Shown: one piece after another, positions 23,300 through 35,349 of the stretch | Layout of the letters: each line of letters starts with the position of its first letter | How positions within the stretch are numbered: position 1 is the first letter of the stretch | NCBI GenBank assembly: GCA_000507305.1 | Contig: DF240049.1 | Coordinates: 2,277 to 66,276 of the forward strand | DNA: 64,000 nucleotides | Source: Breviolum minutum Mf 1.05b.01 | Taxonomy: Eukaryota; Sar; Dinophyceae; Suessiales; Symbiodiniaceae | Direction: 5' to 3' | Position numbers and translations under genes: made by a program | Notes under the pieces: model-generated | Told to the model about the DNA's origin: nothing | The model's input: the letters and a program-made list of their open reading frames with translations, nothing else | Database searches by the model: none

Positions 23300-26100
23300 C
23301 AGCGGCAAACGGAAAAAACTACTATTGATGGCAGAAATTTTGCAAGTCGAGGTTGGTACTTTATTTCCCATTCAGGGTATATTCCAACCCTCTCAGGTGG
23401 TGATTTGTCTGGATGAACCATGAATATTACAAAAAAAACACTTTCAAAATGCTTAGCTTTACCCCTTTCCGAATCATTCAACCTGAAAGGTGGAGCAAGA
23501 AAAGCTTCTTATTTTGTAACAGTTATTCATGATGGGAGAAACCAACACAACCCTTTCCAGCTTAACAGTTTGGGAAAGTTCAGAAGATCCCTGATTTTCG
23601 CCCTCGAAGTTGTTGAAAGCAGATCACTCACATGCCTCCATTCACTGGCGGCATATGAAGAGCCATACCTTGCTATGGCAGAGATGGTTGGAACATCACC
23701 CTTTTCCAATAAGAGATACAAATAGAAATGGTGAATTCCACAGTCAGTGTATGGAATAGGAGTTTGGGTAGCTCATGTTCGGAACATCAGATATCTAGAT
23801 ATAGTAGAATTATGTAAATAATGCTTAAATGACAAAATATCATAGAATACATCTACCTCTCTGATACATCTATCGGAACACTCTGAAGAGACACTGAAAT
23901 TTCATTTGACGATATATCTTGGACTCTGAGAAACTCTTTCTGTGGTTTGAGAGCTTGCAAGCCAAGCAACGCATAGGCCGTGGTGGTGGAACGACCACTG
24001 GAGGCCTCCCATGGGTCATATGTCTTGGAACTTTACATCCATGTAGACTACAAATTCAAACAACTATCATATCTAGACCACGGTGGTTGAGCCCAATTGA
24101 AGAATGTCAGCGAAATGCGTGAATCTTCCCAAACACTCCAGGTGAGTACACAACATCACTCAAACCTCCACTTAGACATCGATTCTAACAATGAAACATA
24201 GACCCTTCCTTAGACACAAATTGATTCCACGAGATATTGTCTTCTTCAAGCCCTTCCTGGCACGCATCCTACTTTCGTTTTTGGGGCCCCATGACAAAAT
24301 GACCATGTCTCTTGGGCAAACTATTCGATGTCTACCAATCTTCAAAACCCCAAGAAAAATAGTGGATAAAATTTCCTACATCACTGAGCAACCTTCAATT
24401 TTTCGATCCATCCCTGGAGTGTCCTCAATGGATGTTTGACCATCAGAAAACATGGATCCTGCCTGACAAAGACATTGCCACAGGAGCCTTGACCTTCAGT
24501 GGAGTTTGTGATGAATCAGTGATGTGCTTGGGATTTGTTGGATGGTCATTCTCAGGCTTTAAAAGTATACATATCCGAGTGAACTATATATGATATCCCA
24601 TCAACCCCAAAATCGCCTTTATTCCAAGGCCAAGCTTTTAGGGAAGTCGTGTGACATGACTATAATTCACCAATATCAAGTGGTGGTGGTGGAGGGATGA
24701 CTTGTTCATCAACAGTATTGTGAAATCATTTAGAACTCCAAATCACTTTGGGAGGATTGACTTCTTATAGATTCTATAAAGCACCATTTCCATCTAGAAA
24801 AACATTCTCAAAAGGGATGAGAATCATAATCTTATGGGTTTTTACTCTCTCACCCCCCTTTTTCCCGTGGTAACCTTTATGCTCAAACAACTGACTAAAC
24901 ATATACTGGCAAGTTTTACGGCCCTCGGAAAGGCCACAAAACATAACCATAAGACACCCACCGACAAAACTAAGATGGAAGCCCATCAAAATTGATGGTT
25001 TGTAGATGTTTTCTCTTTTTGAAGGAAGCACTTTCAGGTTTGATGTAAATTTCGCCATAGGAAACAAGATGGGTGAATCTTATTTTTCCTTTCGTGCTTT
25101 ATTTGAACACCAATCTTCTGAAAAAAAAACCTTGCACCTTTCCTTCATCTAATCAAATGTGATATTTCTACACAACTGGGAAATCAAATTTCTTTCTATC
25201 AGATAGAGGAGGAATCGGAATTTCCTGTGCCAAATAGCCTTTTGCACGAAAGATTTTCCTGTCACATTTCATGGTCAAATCTGAGATCATCACAAGGACT
25301 GCGGCTTCGATCCGGAGGCATAGCATGCTGCATGGCATGCATGGCTCGCAAGCTCAAGAAATGAAGGTTGATTATGAATCTCAGTTGAATCCAGCTTGGG
25401 TTTGCTGTTGCAACTTGTAACTTGTTTTTTCGTAGCAAAATCTTGTTATGGCAGTGTTATGGTGGGCTGAATATAGGGTTAGAGGCATCTGCTAGTATGA
25501 TGCTAAACATCCCAAGCTTTTTGGTATGCTTCCATATTCAAAAATTAACTACAACACTTACAAACATTGGCCATGGGTTTATCCATTTCATATCCTGCAA
25601 CCAAAATCCAACGCAGAGAGTACCATGCCGCACAGGGGGGCCTATTGTACCACCAGGCAGCATCAGATTGGAAGACTTTTCGCAGGGACGTGCATGCAAC
25701 CACTAGTACCGGGCGTTGTACATGAAGTGAAAAAGAAAGAACCCTGAGCACCCCATCTTGGAAACAGCCCCTCCCAAGACTCCTCAAGAACTCTAAGTTT
25801 CCCAAATCTCATGATGAAGCTTTTGGGAAAGAAACAACTATCTTGTAGTCAGCGCATACTAAGTTGAATTAAAGACTTCATCTCCAAATTTCAATCAAAC
25901 AATGCCAAATAATCGTGGGCAAAAGTGGATTGGCTTCATTCTGTTGTGGTACGATGGATAGAGACATCCAACCGCACCAGTTGAGATGTGATGTTGATAG
26001 CTTCCATTGAATCAAGGGGTACTTCCAACTAGCTTCCTTTCCAACTGGATATTCTGATGAGCTTGATCCAACCAATCCTATCCAAAAAATTCGAGTCATG
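23300..26100. other. Unassigned stretch upstream of the kinase
   Basis: Mostly homopolymer- and TTCA-rich intron-like DNA. A minus-strand patch at 25640-25790 is open (VQRPVLVVACTSLRK) but is not supported by a family match. No gene is called. Confidence 0.3.
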
Positions 26101-26111
26101 TTTTGAACCAC

Positions 26112-26246
26112 CTTCAATTGGTACAAACGACTTCGTCAACCCAAGGCCACCCAAGCGGTACGTTGTGTTATTTCCTTTTTCCGGTGACACCACGCGGTGA
26201 TCGGTGATCTCCCCACAGCTCAGTGTTGATGACAGCTCTCGCAACA
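26112..26246 (-). CDS. Unrecognised exon
   Basis: A 135-nt minus-strand exon starts after TTTTAAG and ends at a GTGGTT donor. It encodes LRELSSTLSCGEITDHRVV, SPEKGNNTTYRLGGLGL and TKSFVPIE. The mixed, non-repetitive composition is convincingly protein-like. The family is not recognised. It may be part of the gene that includes the exons at 28-33 kb, or the N-terminal region of the kinase gene. Confidence 0.45.
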
Positions 26247-26269
26247 CTTAAAAGGGTTGTTTGTGGCAA

Positions 26270-26270
<1 letters not shown>

Positions 26271-26338
<68 letters not shown>
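26271..26338. repeat. TGA/GAT microsatellite
   Basis: An uninterrupted run of about 22 GAT units on the plus strand, just upstream of the exon at 26112-26246. The same trinucleotide forms the much longer tract near 61 kb. Confidence 0.95.
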
Positions 26339-26340
<2 letters not shown>

Positions 26341-26489
26341 TGTTTGTTGTTTTGGTTGTTTTGTATTTGGGAATTAATTGTTTGTTAATTTGGAGGTAAA
26401 TTCATTAATGAAGCTTGTGTTCGGAAAGGGAGAGATCTACAAATGTAACTGCGGGAAGTTGTGTTGGAATGAACTCATGGGAACTCTTG

Positions 26490-26605
26490 GATTGAAAATT
26501 CGGGTCTGTGCCCAATCCCCAGTTTATCGTAGCACCGTATGGCACCTTTGGGGTAAATCTCTGCGGCGAATTAGACAGCCACAGGGCGCGATGAATTCCG
26601 GAGGG
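26490..26605 (-). CDS. Unrecognised coding patch
   Basis: A minus-strand frame reads GIHRALWLSNSPQRFTP and KVPYGATINWGLGTDPNFQS. A possible acceptor GCCGCAG lies just before RFTP. The plus strand is also open across it but is less protein-like. The family is not recognised and both boundaries are approximate. Confidence 0.35.
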
Positions 26606-28262
26606 CACCAAAAATTACTGCCACTAATCACTTTCCTTTTCGGGTTGGCACATGGCGGAGTTTTTTCACTTTTATGATCTCAAGTGGCAAATGTGTTGGT
26701 TTTGAACTCTTGTTGGGCCAATGGTTCATCTGTGCTATTGCTAAAATTGGCTATATGGGGGACTGGTCATTGCCATATTGATAGGAGTCCAAATATATAA
26801 TTCTTAGAATCTGGATCTATTAAAAAAATCTAAAGACCCTTACAATTTAGTTGACGATCAACCCCAGGTGACTACTGAAACGACATGGATTCTTCAAGCA
26901 CGGCACGTATGGAAGTTCGTTTCAGGTCGAAAATCTCAGAGAATTTGGGGGAGATTTGTCATATGGTGTCACGAAACGAGCTCTTTTGTCAGAACTTCTG
27001 CAGAAATTCAAGTCGCGAGCACTGTAGTTTGAACCGAGCTTCTTTGGAGGAGCTGAATTCATGGAAGATTCATGAGAATCATCCTGGAAACATACATCAT
27101 TTGAATAAAAGTACCCAAAATTCCAAGTCATAAACTTTCCCATTTTTTCAAGAGCCAAAAAAGATTTTTTTGTTTGTCAAATCTTCATCGATTTCGACTG
27201 CGATTCAGCAGTTATCACCAAGCTGCCCCGGGTTGCCGAGGACAATTTTCTCCCAGGTGGAAAACGGGGCGCCGGGCTCTAGTTCTTGAGCGCCGTTGTT
27301 CTGGAAGCACCAAACAGTGCGAGGGAGTCTGAGAATTTTAACTTTTCATGTTTGGAAATTTCCCTGAAAATGGACACTATTTCGTTAATCCAACCAGTAT
27401 CGCTGGATATTGCTAAAGTTACTTGGAATCGGACGTACCTGTATCTCAATGATGCAGAATACTCTACTCCAACTGTCTGCAATAGCTTTTGGCGATTCGT
27501 TTTCCATAAACATCCTTTAGGAGCAAGATTTTGTATCATCCGAAATCTTGGAAACTCTGTCGTTTCTACAACGTCTATGTCGGGCTAACATTGAAATCTT
27601 GTGTTTAAAACAACACATTGTCCTATGGATGGATGCTTTTTGCATCCGACAAAAAACTCATTGCCATTAGCATCTGACTTCGCACTGTCTGGTGGATTTC
27701 CTCGACGTTTCACGTCTGAATTCCCCAACTGCGGACGGTGAGACGAAACGCCGCCGGTGTTTCTGGGACCCGTCAGAGCTCAATATCAACACCCAGGGTG
27801 GTTGGATAGGATCCCAATCCAAACCTGGGAGGAAATCATGTGGCAACAAAACCCAAGTGACAATTCCACTATACTGGTTGGTTCATGGGGATCCTTGTAA
27901 TGGCTTGTTATAAGCCCCATATTGCTGGATAAATAACTCCTTATTTACCGTAAAGAAGATTTGGTAAGTGCTCATGTAATTTGGTGGGTCGGGTGCTAAA
28001 CAAGACCCATCAAAGTCTTCTAGTTGATTGTTAAGCTGTTCAAACTGATTTTGTATTGGAGTGAGACATGGGCGCCAGCTGTGGGTTAACAAGTGCTTTC
28101 AAACATATACCACATGTTAAAACAAATACATTCCCTTCAATGAAGATAGCAACACAACCGCGAACTCTACTTTCATGTTCATTTTGAGGAATCTCTTAAA
28201 CAAACTCCCTAAGCTTTTTCTTACCTTCCAAGACAGCACCAAGTAAATCACTATGGTGCCAC

Positions 28263-28335
28263 CAAGACACCGACCCTTACGGCTATAGGCCAAGCCTTGT
28301 CCCAATGGTGCCAAGGGCCCTGGACGTCGTTTCAA
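28263..28335 (-). CDS. Unrecognised basic exon
   Basis: This 73-nt exon lies between CCTCAG and a GTGGCA donor. It encodes LKRRPGPLAPLGQGLAYSRK and then GRCL. Basic and Gly/Pro-rich; no family is recognised. Same strand as its neighbours at 26.1 and 28.7 kb. Confidence 0.4.
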
Positions 28336-28703
28336 CTGAGGGGAGCTATTGGACACCATCAGCCTGGCACAAGAGGTGCAGTTGGAAACGGAATATCACT
28401 TGGGTTATATGTAGGTTTATAACCCTAGTTGGGGGACATCTAACCCACTTATAGAGGTTACAACCCTGGTTACTTGCCCCAATTCTGACTTAAGTTGGAA
28501 GTTTCAGCAAATAATTGCTTGATGGTTGGTTCACTTCGACTGGTTGAAGTGTATGTTGTTTTTTTGGTTGTTGGAGACTTTTTTTTAAGAGGTTAGTAAA
28601 AATGGTAAAGTCATTGGAAGTTTCTATCCAAAGTTTCATGGTTGAAATCCATGGATCCTATCATAGGATTGCAAGTTTCTCCCAAGGATTTCTCAGGTCT
28701 AAC

Positions 28704-28802
28704 TGAGCGACCGTAAAAGACAAAACCTCGATGATCACGAAAAGAAGTGAATTCTAAGCAGTAGGGATCCACGGCCACATCTTTGTCCCTACTATTTCGA
28801 GC
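28704..28802 (-). CDS. Unrecognised exon
   Basis: This exon of about 99 nt follows TTCTCAG and encodes RNSRDKDVAVDPYCLEF then TSFRDHRGFVFYGRS, with a GTTAGA donor (an alternative GTCGCT lies eight bases upstream). The composition strongly suggests coding sequence. The family is not recognised. Confidence 0.5.
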
Positions 28803-28859
28803 TGAGAAAAAAATCATATATAAAAGTTCCAGCAACTGGCGTGTCGATGTAAAAAACTA

Positions 28860-31390
28860 ATTGCTAAACTGCTTCAGGTGGTAATAAGGTCGCCTGGGTA
28901 CCAAGGGTGGTGCTTCTTCCGGGCTCTTAGCAGCGGTGGGTGGATGTGGTGGATGCAGGTTGGCATGGACACGCTGCAAAAACTCCAACTCCTAGGCAAC
29001 GATTGGGAATCATCCAATTGAAACATCCAAGAAAAAAGTTGGCTATTAAGTTCCAGGTACATGATATATGTAAGAAAGACATGAATATCATGAATATCTA
29101 GACAAATACAGGTCACACATTGAAAATCATGAAGATCTACAACGTAAAATCCATGGTGAAATGATCACGAAGTCATTGGATTCTTGAATCCATGAGTTTC
29201 TAAACAAGAATCTTCGCAACCCATGAGATCCAGGATTGATCAACAAAAACGCTGAAGCAACCGGGACCTTATGAAATATGATGAAACATCAAATTCCCAC
29301 CATCGGGAATATATAAAACTCTTGGATCACTTAAGGGTGACCTTGAGGCTGGTAGCGATTTCTCTGCCGTGCATTTGACAAAAGATTCTGCCCAAAAAGC
29401 AAGGTAATTCTCACAAATAACTAGACAACCTCAAAATACTCAGGGGATAACAATAATCTGTAATGTCCTATTTTTTCTCATCTCCTATCCCCCCCAAAAC
29501 CCGGTCTTTTTGGACATCTGCTCTCAGAAATACTTGTTTCATTTTTTTTACCAACCTTGCTAAGGAACACTCAAAGGCCCTGCTTGGGTGCGACGAAGAA
29601 AACTCCAACTTTCGCTGTGATCCTCTGGAACCAGGAAGATACTCTTCCTGAGCTGGTGGCGATCGGATGATCGGGTGCAAAAATTCCCGCAGCCTGTTGA
29701 TCTATGGTTTCTAGCAAGGATTCCACTTATGAACAATGAAGCATTTTCTATGTCAGGGATGAATGCAACTGCTCCACAACCCAGGGTTGAGAGTATCATG
29801 AACTATGAAACCTCTCTTCCCTATCAAAATTCTTCAAGGGAAACGAACAAAAAAAACTTTGGATCTGATTGGCTTGTTCTTCAATGGGGGTTCAAATCCA
29901 CTTGGTCCCTTTTTCGGATCAAGAAAAACTCATGGCTATCCCGCTCTGCTTGTGGATGATATATTACATCTCCAGCGGTTAGATGGTAAGGTTTCCAGAA
30001 TGGAACACTTACATCTAAGTCTACGTGCAAAACTGCATTGTAGAAATGATGTGAACAAAAATCAGGAACCTCCAAACCAGAACCCCACCAGGCTGCTTAG
30101 TTACGCCCCTTTCAATTTGTTTTGGCACCCTGAAGGAGGCTCCAGGTATACATATAAAATATTATATACATATATATGTATATTATATATGTATATATTA
30201 CATGTTGATTTCGATACAAATCCGCTTTGGAAAATGCTTGGACAAGTTTTTGTCCAACATGATGAAAGCTTCACACGTCATCATGTCGCATCAAATCCCA
30301 TTGAAATCATCCAAACATCTTTCGGTTCCCTTCCGTTCCGGAAGACCATTCATGGTGGGTGAATGGGAAAAATCTTTAATCTGAAATCATGACATCAATT
30401 TTCTTCGATCTGCTTGTTTGATGGGGAAAAACAGAAAACATATTCCCTACATAGTGACTTAGTGGTAACGTGACAGTTTACCCTTGAAACAAGTTAACAT
30501 ATCACCCCAACAAATCCAATACTTTGGATCATTTGCCCCTACAAAAAACCATGGCCTCGGTCAAAGGATGTGATGATTCCTTCAGCAAGAACAAACTTGA
30601 TGAAATTCACCTGAAGGAATTTCACCTTCAATCAAAGTCCAATTTTTCTATCCATCTTCACCTTTTGTTTCACTAAGATGTTTTTCAAAGGGATGAAAAC
30701 TGCAATTTTGATTGACCCGACAACAACATGCGCCCAGAAACACTTCAGGCGGACATTGTGGAGCTCGAAAAATGGATTCCAAATCCTGTCAGAGGTGAAG
30801 CAAACACAACGGTCACTCCACCATTTTGATGGTCATGGTATGAAACAAGCAATTGCATTTGAGTCTGAAGTGTTGGCTGATCCATTCTATTGTTTCTGAT
30901 TGTTTTTGATGTCATACATCAAAGAACAAACAGTCCAGCAGGTAGCAACATACTCATCTTTTCAAGTTTGTTGTGTGAGAGAACGTCTGGAAAAAACACC
31001 ATGAGCCTAACATCGGGGTAAACCAAGATAGCTGGCTGAAAATCCCTGATCAACAGGAAACGCATCTTCAAAGGGTCCATTCTTCAGCCAGCTATGCTTG
31101 TGTTGAAGTTAAAAGAAAGCCCCCTGGCGATGAGTAACTGTGAAAAAAAGCTCCGTGAGTGTGCAAAAGAAGGCTTCTTCACATCTAGTGCGTCCATAAT
31201 GTCATCTATATACACACAAACATATTTTACCAACAAAATACCAGAGATTCACCATTTGGGATGATGAGGAATCCATATTACTATTCACAAACATGTGCAA
31301 ATATATATATATAAATATACATATAAATATATATATATATATAAATATACATATAAATACATTAAAAAAGATATATATATATATATATAA
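28860..31390. other. Mostly non-coding stretch
   Basis: Intron-like DNA with a TATATG-rich tract at 30145-30205 and a long TA/ATAT tract at 31297-31393. A minus-strand patch at 29590-29700 is open in two frames (QEEYLPGSRGSQRKLEF in one) and could hold an exon. Nothing further is supported. Confidence 0.35.
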
Positions 31391-31402
31391 TTATATATTC
31401 AC

Positions 31403-31550
31403 CTCATCACTAGCATCTTTGTGATGGTCACGGCCGCGCCGTGGCAGTGAGTTCTCCCAAGGCAGCAATGGCACGGCAACCACTGGAGCTTTGAACAAAA
31501 GGCTCTGGGGCACACCTCGCAGCATGTTGGATGTGAAAAGAGCACTTGAC
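31403..31550 (-). CDS. Unrecognised exon with possible start codon
   Basis: The exon runs from an AATTTAG acceptor to a canonical donor (GATGAG then GTGAAT). It encodes ALFTSNMLRGVPQSLLFKAP, VVAVPLLPWENSLPRRGRD and HHKDASDE. An in-frame ATG at 31525 could be a start, but a splice acceptor 25 bases upstream makes an internal exon equally likely. The intron after it begins with the TA repeat at 31297-31393. The family is not recognised. Confidence 0.5.
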
Positions 31551-32083
31551 CTAAATTTCCCATAGAAATGCTGGACTTCCTAAACCTAGAAATGCTCGGC
31601 ATTTAGGCAGGACCAAGTGGTGACATAGGTAGGATATGACTAGAGGTAATAAGGTTCAAATTCTCATTCTGCATCAACACATGGCCTCTCCTCTACCCTG
31701 AAAGTTGCAAGACAACCTGGAAATGATTCACCTTAGATTTTTTTTGGGACTATTGAATTTTTTGATTCAAGAGACTCTTCTTTACAACAATCCTTTGTTC
31801 ACTGTGGAAAACGACCAGTTTGAAGACGAAGATATCTGCTTCCGATCTTTCCACTGAATCATAATAGGAAGGTTGAGTTGAGTTGTTTTTGGACAAAAGC
31901 CACTCCAAATCCACCAACAAACCTACCCCCCAAAAATTCCTTCAAACAAACGCAAGAGTTTTTCATTTTCCCTCACTAAAACAAACACTAACCCTACAAA
32001 TCAACGTTGATCATCATTTTTAGGGCTTTCCAAAACTCTTCCAAAACCAACCAACATCCGCAAAGGAAACTTCCCCGCCCCAC

Positions 32084-32205
32084 CTGACCACTGAGAGTTC
32101 GCCACGGAGACTTTGCACGCCACGATTAGCATTGTCCCGACTGGCACCCCAAGTGTTGCACAGAATCTGTACCAAAGCCTCATGGAGTATGGCTACGAAG
32201 TTGGG
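32084..32205 (-). CDS. Unrecognised helical exon
   Basis: This 122-nt exon lies between AAACAG and a donor GTGGGG. It reads PNFVAILHEALVQILCNTWG then ASRDNANRGVQSLRGELSVV, a pattern suggesting amphipathic helices. Another frame is open but less convincing. The family is not recognised; probably the same gene as the exons at 31.4 and 33.2 kb. Confidence 0.5.
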
Positions 32206-33217
32206 CTGTTTTTGTTATACAAGATGGGGGTAGATGTGAATTTTGAAGGATGAAGATTGATGATGATCTTTATGTCTGCAGAAGATTCGAAGTTCTTTGC
32301 AGAATCAATGGATGCAGCCTGCACTTCGCAAAGAACAGGATGTCACGTTTCAAACAATTTCTTCAGTTTGTCCAAAACGGACGTCTGCTACACAGTATCC
32401 GATCATAGGTGATGGTAGAATCGCTAGAAGTCTAATGCATGAAATCCTGTTGGTTGGTAGCCTTTCCCATACAGGTACAATAGTCCGCCTGATCATAGAG
32501 GGCAGTATCATCAGGATGGGGGGATAGGCATAGATTGACAGCCCTTAGCTGTTGAATTTGGCCGACTTCTCAGCCCTTTTTTGCCCTCAACAGCCAACAC
32601 TTAAGCTTCATCAAATGGCACCCCCGGGTCCGGCCTGTTGACAGATTTCCTCCATCACAGTGACCACAGTGCCTCGTCATTGAGCTTTTTGTGTTGACAA
32701 AATCCAGGGCGAAGCCGTTGGGAAGTATGATCTACAGCAACTTAGCAACTTCAAACAGATCTTCCAACATCTAAACCATCATCCAAATCGCCTACGACAG
32801 GTGTTTTCTTACAAACATGAAGTCATCTGGACAAATCACCATTTCCCACAATCGAACAATCCAACAGCTTGTGTGAAGCTCCCAACATCACCAGGGTCCG
32901 TCAAGGGTTGGATATATCGCCATGTTAAGCTATGATTCATGATGAGTCAAGAAAATTTCTCAAGCAAACTACCCATCCCTCAGTGAGGCCTTAAGTCTTT
33001 GGGGTTGGGCATTGGTGGGGAATGGGCATCTCCTTCCCAATGAATGATATAGTCCTTCCACTTCACCCATAGTTTGTCCAAATTTCTGGAGGTTTTTTTT
33101 GTTTGAGATTGAGGTGGTAAGTTGACTGACTCGTCATGAAGGATGGTGTGTTGGTGTTTTCAGATGCACCTGGATGTCGCTCTTCTACGACTTCCTCGAT
33201 CTTCTCGACCTTCTCAC

Positions 33218-33292
33218 CTTTCTTATCACGCCGACGATGCGTCTCTGCACGGAGGTAGAGGGCGAGCTGCTGACGAAAGACTTGGAGCACAC
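33218..33292 (-). CDS. Unrecognised charged exon
   Basis: This 75-nt exon starts after TTCACCAG and ends at a GTGAGA donor. It encodes VLQVFRQQLALYLRAETHRR and RDKK. The frame continues openly into KGEKVEKIEEVVEERHPG, so the exon may be longer, with a later donor. The charged helical sequence resembles an N-terminal region of a nuclear protein, but no family is recognised. Confidence 0.45.
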
Positions 33293-33399
33293 CTGGTGAA
33301 GCTGGGGTGGAGCGATGAAGCATACTTCCAACTAAAATAGCACTGCTGTTGGAGTGTCGATGACATTGACAGTACCACTTTTCCCAATGGCAATTTTTG

Positions 33400-35140
33400 A
33401 AGCTGAGCTGAAACGCTTACAGTTTTTTCAGATGCTCGGATTCCAAGAAAAGCTCCTGGAAATCTAAGATCAGAATCAAGATTTCATCATGATTGTTTTC
33501 GAGGTATGTTTGAGGTATGTCTGATGCAGATGATTGAGCCCTTACCTTTGAAATCAAAAAATCCCGTCACGTTCTGATTGATGAAAGGTTCTGGCATCCC
33601 TGCACCCAGTGACCCCATCAAGCACATCGTTTAAAAACAATGTCCGTGTACTCTAATGAGTTGTTACATCCAACAAAGAAGCTTGTTTTTGTGATCATGT
33701 GACATACACCAAGGCATGATAAATACTTTTTGAAACACAAACCCCCAAACCACGTGATATGGCGAAAATCAAACATCACCTAAAGACCTCCCCGGCAGGA
33801 AAAAAACATATGGAAATAGCTTTTGCGAGCTTTATGTCTCCCTGCTAAAGGTTGAAAAAATAATCATTTCAAGCCCCAAGCCGTGGGGATGTATACCCTC
33901 CCATTGCAAAAAAAAATCATTCATCAAGGCCAAACAAGCCATGGATGATATTTTTCCAGGTGACCATTTTTTCAGGTTCCATCTGATCAAGAGGCGAATA
34001 TTTCACCAACGGATGATTTCCCATCAAAGCTCATGGGGGATTCCCTCCTTCACTACTCGAAATGGGTCCGTTCCCTCCATCCCTTTGATAACGCTGCCTG
34101 CAATGGCACTCTGCTGTCGGCTTTCCAACTTCTTTTTCGCAGAGTCGCTCAGTTTTTCGCAAGTGTTCAGCAGTCGTACCAAATACCTGGAAGCAAACTT
34201 TCACCCCAAAAGAGACACGTAAAGGATCGAAGGATTCACATGGGAATTTTTGGGATTTGGTGGGGCCTAATTTTTGAAATTACATGTTGGTGAAGGCACT
34301 TGTGGTTTGCTTTACCCGACAAAATGGATTAAATCTTTGTCTCAAGTTGAAAGGGGTTGAGGGAAGTTGAGAAATGAATGTTGCGTGTATCTCTTCAAAA
34401 GAAAACAATTGAATCACAATGCTTCATGTAGTGCATTCAGTATAGAGGTACGATTGTTCACAGTTGATGTGCAGAATTCGAAGCCACTCCAAAAGCGTAT
34501 GAAGTACTGACGATGAGGTAACCAGACTCACTGTCTTACAAGTGAAAGATGTAAAACAGGAAACCCAGAATCGTTCATTCTTCAAGTATGGTGCTGGCAC
34601 ACCGGGCGAAAGACCACACATTCTATCATCATGTGATGAATCCAAATGGAAAAAGGTGGAGTCTATTGGAGGAGTCTTGCTGCACCGTGTTAACTAAACG
34701 ACAAACCTTCCGACCAGGCTATCCAAACGCTTCATGTGTCAAAACCTTGTCAAAATGAAAGAAACATGCTCCAGTCTGCCAAGCGGCTCCATGAGAAGCA
34801 GCTGAGAACTCATCTTGCTACCCAAAACCTGCAATTTTTCCAGACTCAACATTTTGTCAACAAAAATCTGTGACATTGCCCAGCTAACTCAGCTTGCAAA
34901 CATTTTGCCGATCTAACTTTGACTTCTGAAATCTGATTCCACTTCTGAAACTTCAGGTACTCCTTTCAAGAAATACTGAAAGTTGAAACTGATGGATTTC
35001 ATGACATCAAAAATCTTGAGACACAACATTTGTGGGCAAAAAACTCGTCTGCTAACGATGGGAAAATTTCCAGAGGTCGAAAAAAATACAAGTTCCTTAT
35101 TTACGATTGAATAAAACAAAAAAACATCATGCCATATCCC
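33400..35140. other. Probable intergenic stretch
   Basis: No convincing exon was found between the exon at 33.2 kb and the stop codon at 35150. The texture is that of spacer or intron. It probably contains the 3' flank of the 35-37 kb gene and the 5' flank of the next one. Confidence 0.35.
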
Positions 35141-35149
35141 TTGTCAAAA

Positions 35150-35349
35150 TTATCCCTTTCGTTTCCTTATCTTTTCCGATGTTTTTTTTCCCCCTCCATC
35201 TCTGCTGTTCGCCTTGAGTGTTTGTAAGGCCTCTTCGATGAGCTTCACGTTGCTATCCGGCATCGTTGAGGGTCTCGGCACTGGTGGCGTTTCGCCAGCA
35301 CCTTCCACGGAGAGAATCTCTTCCTCGGAGTCAACGACTTTGTCCTGGA
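35150..35349 (-). CDS. Terminal exon of the helix-rich gene
   Basis: The exon begins after AATTCCAG and encodes DKVVDSEEEILSVEGAGE, TPPVPRPSTMPDSNVKLIEE and ALQTLKANSRDGGGKK, ending TSEKIRKRKG and TAA. It is a disordered, acidic-then-basic tail with a possible nuclear-localisation-type cluster. No polyadenylation signal is obvious. Confidence 0.6.

Noticed and set aside
27286..27588. Plus-strand 100-codon frame, with an overlapping minus-strand 86-codon frame
   Set aside because: Both look moderately protein-like and neither has a family match or clear splice partners, so the strand cannot be decided.
27667..27849. Stretch open in several frames on both strands
   Set aside because: Probably an exon of some kind, but frame, strand and limits cannot be fixed.
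31297..31393. TA-rich tract as a promoter
   Set aside because: It is a simple repeat lying in the intron or flank after a minus-strand exon; nothing ties it to transcription start.
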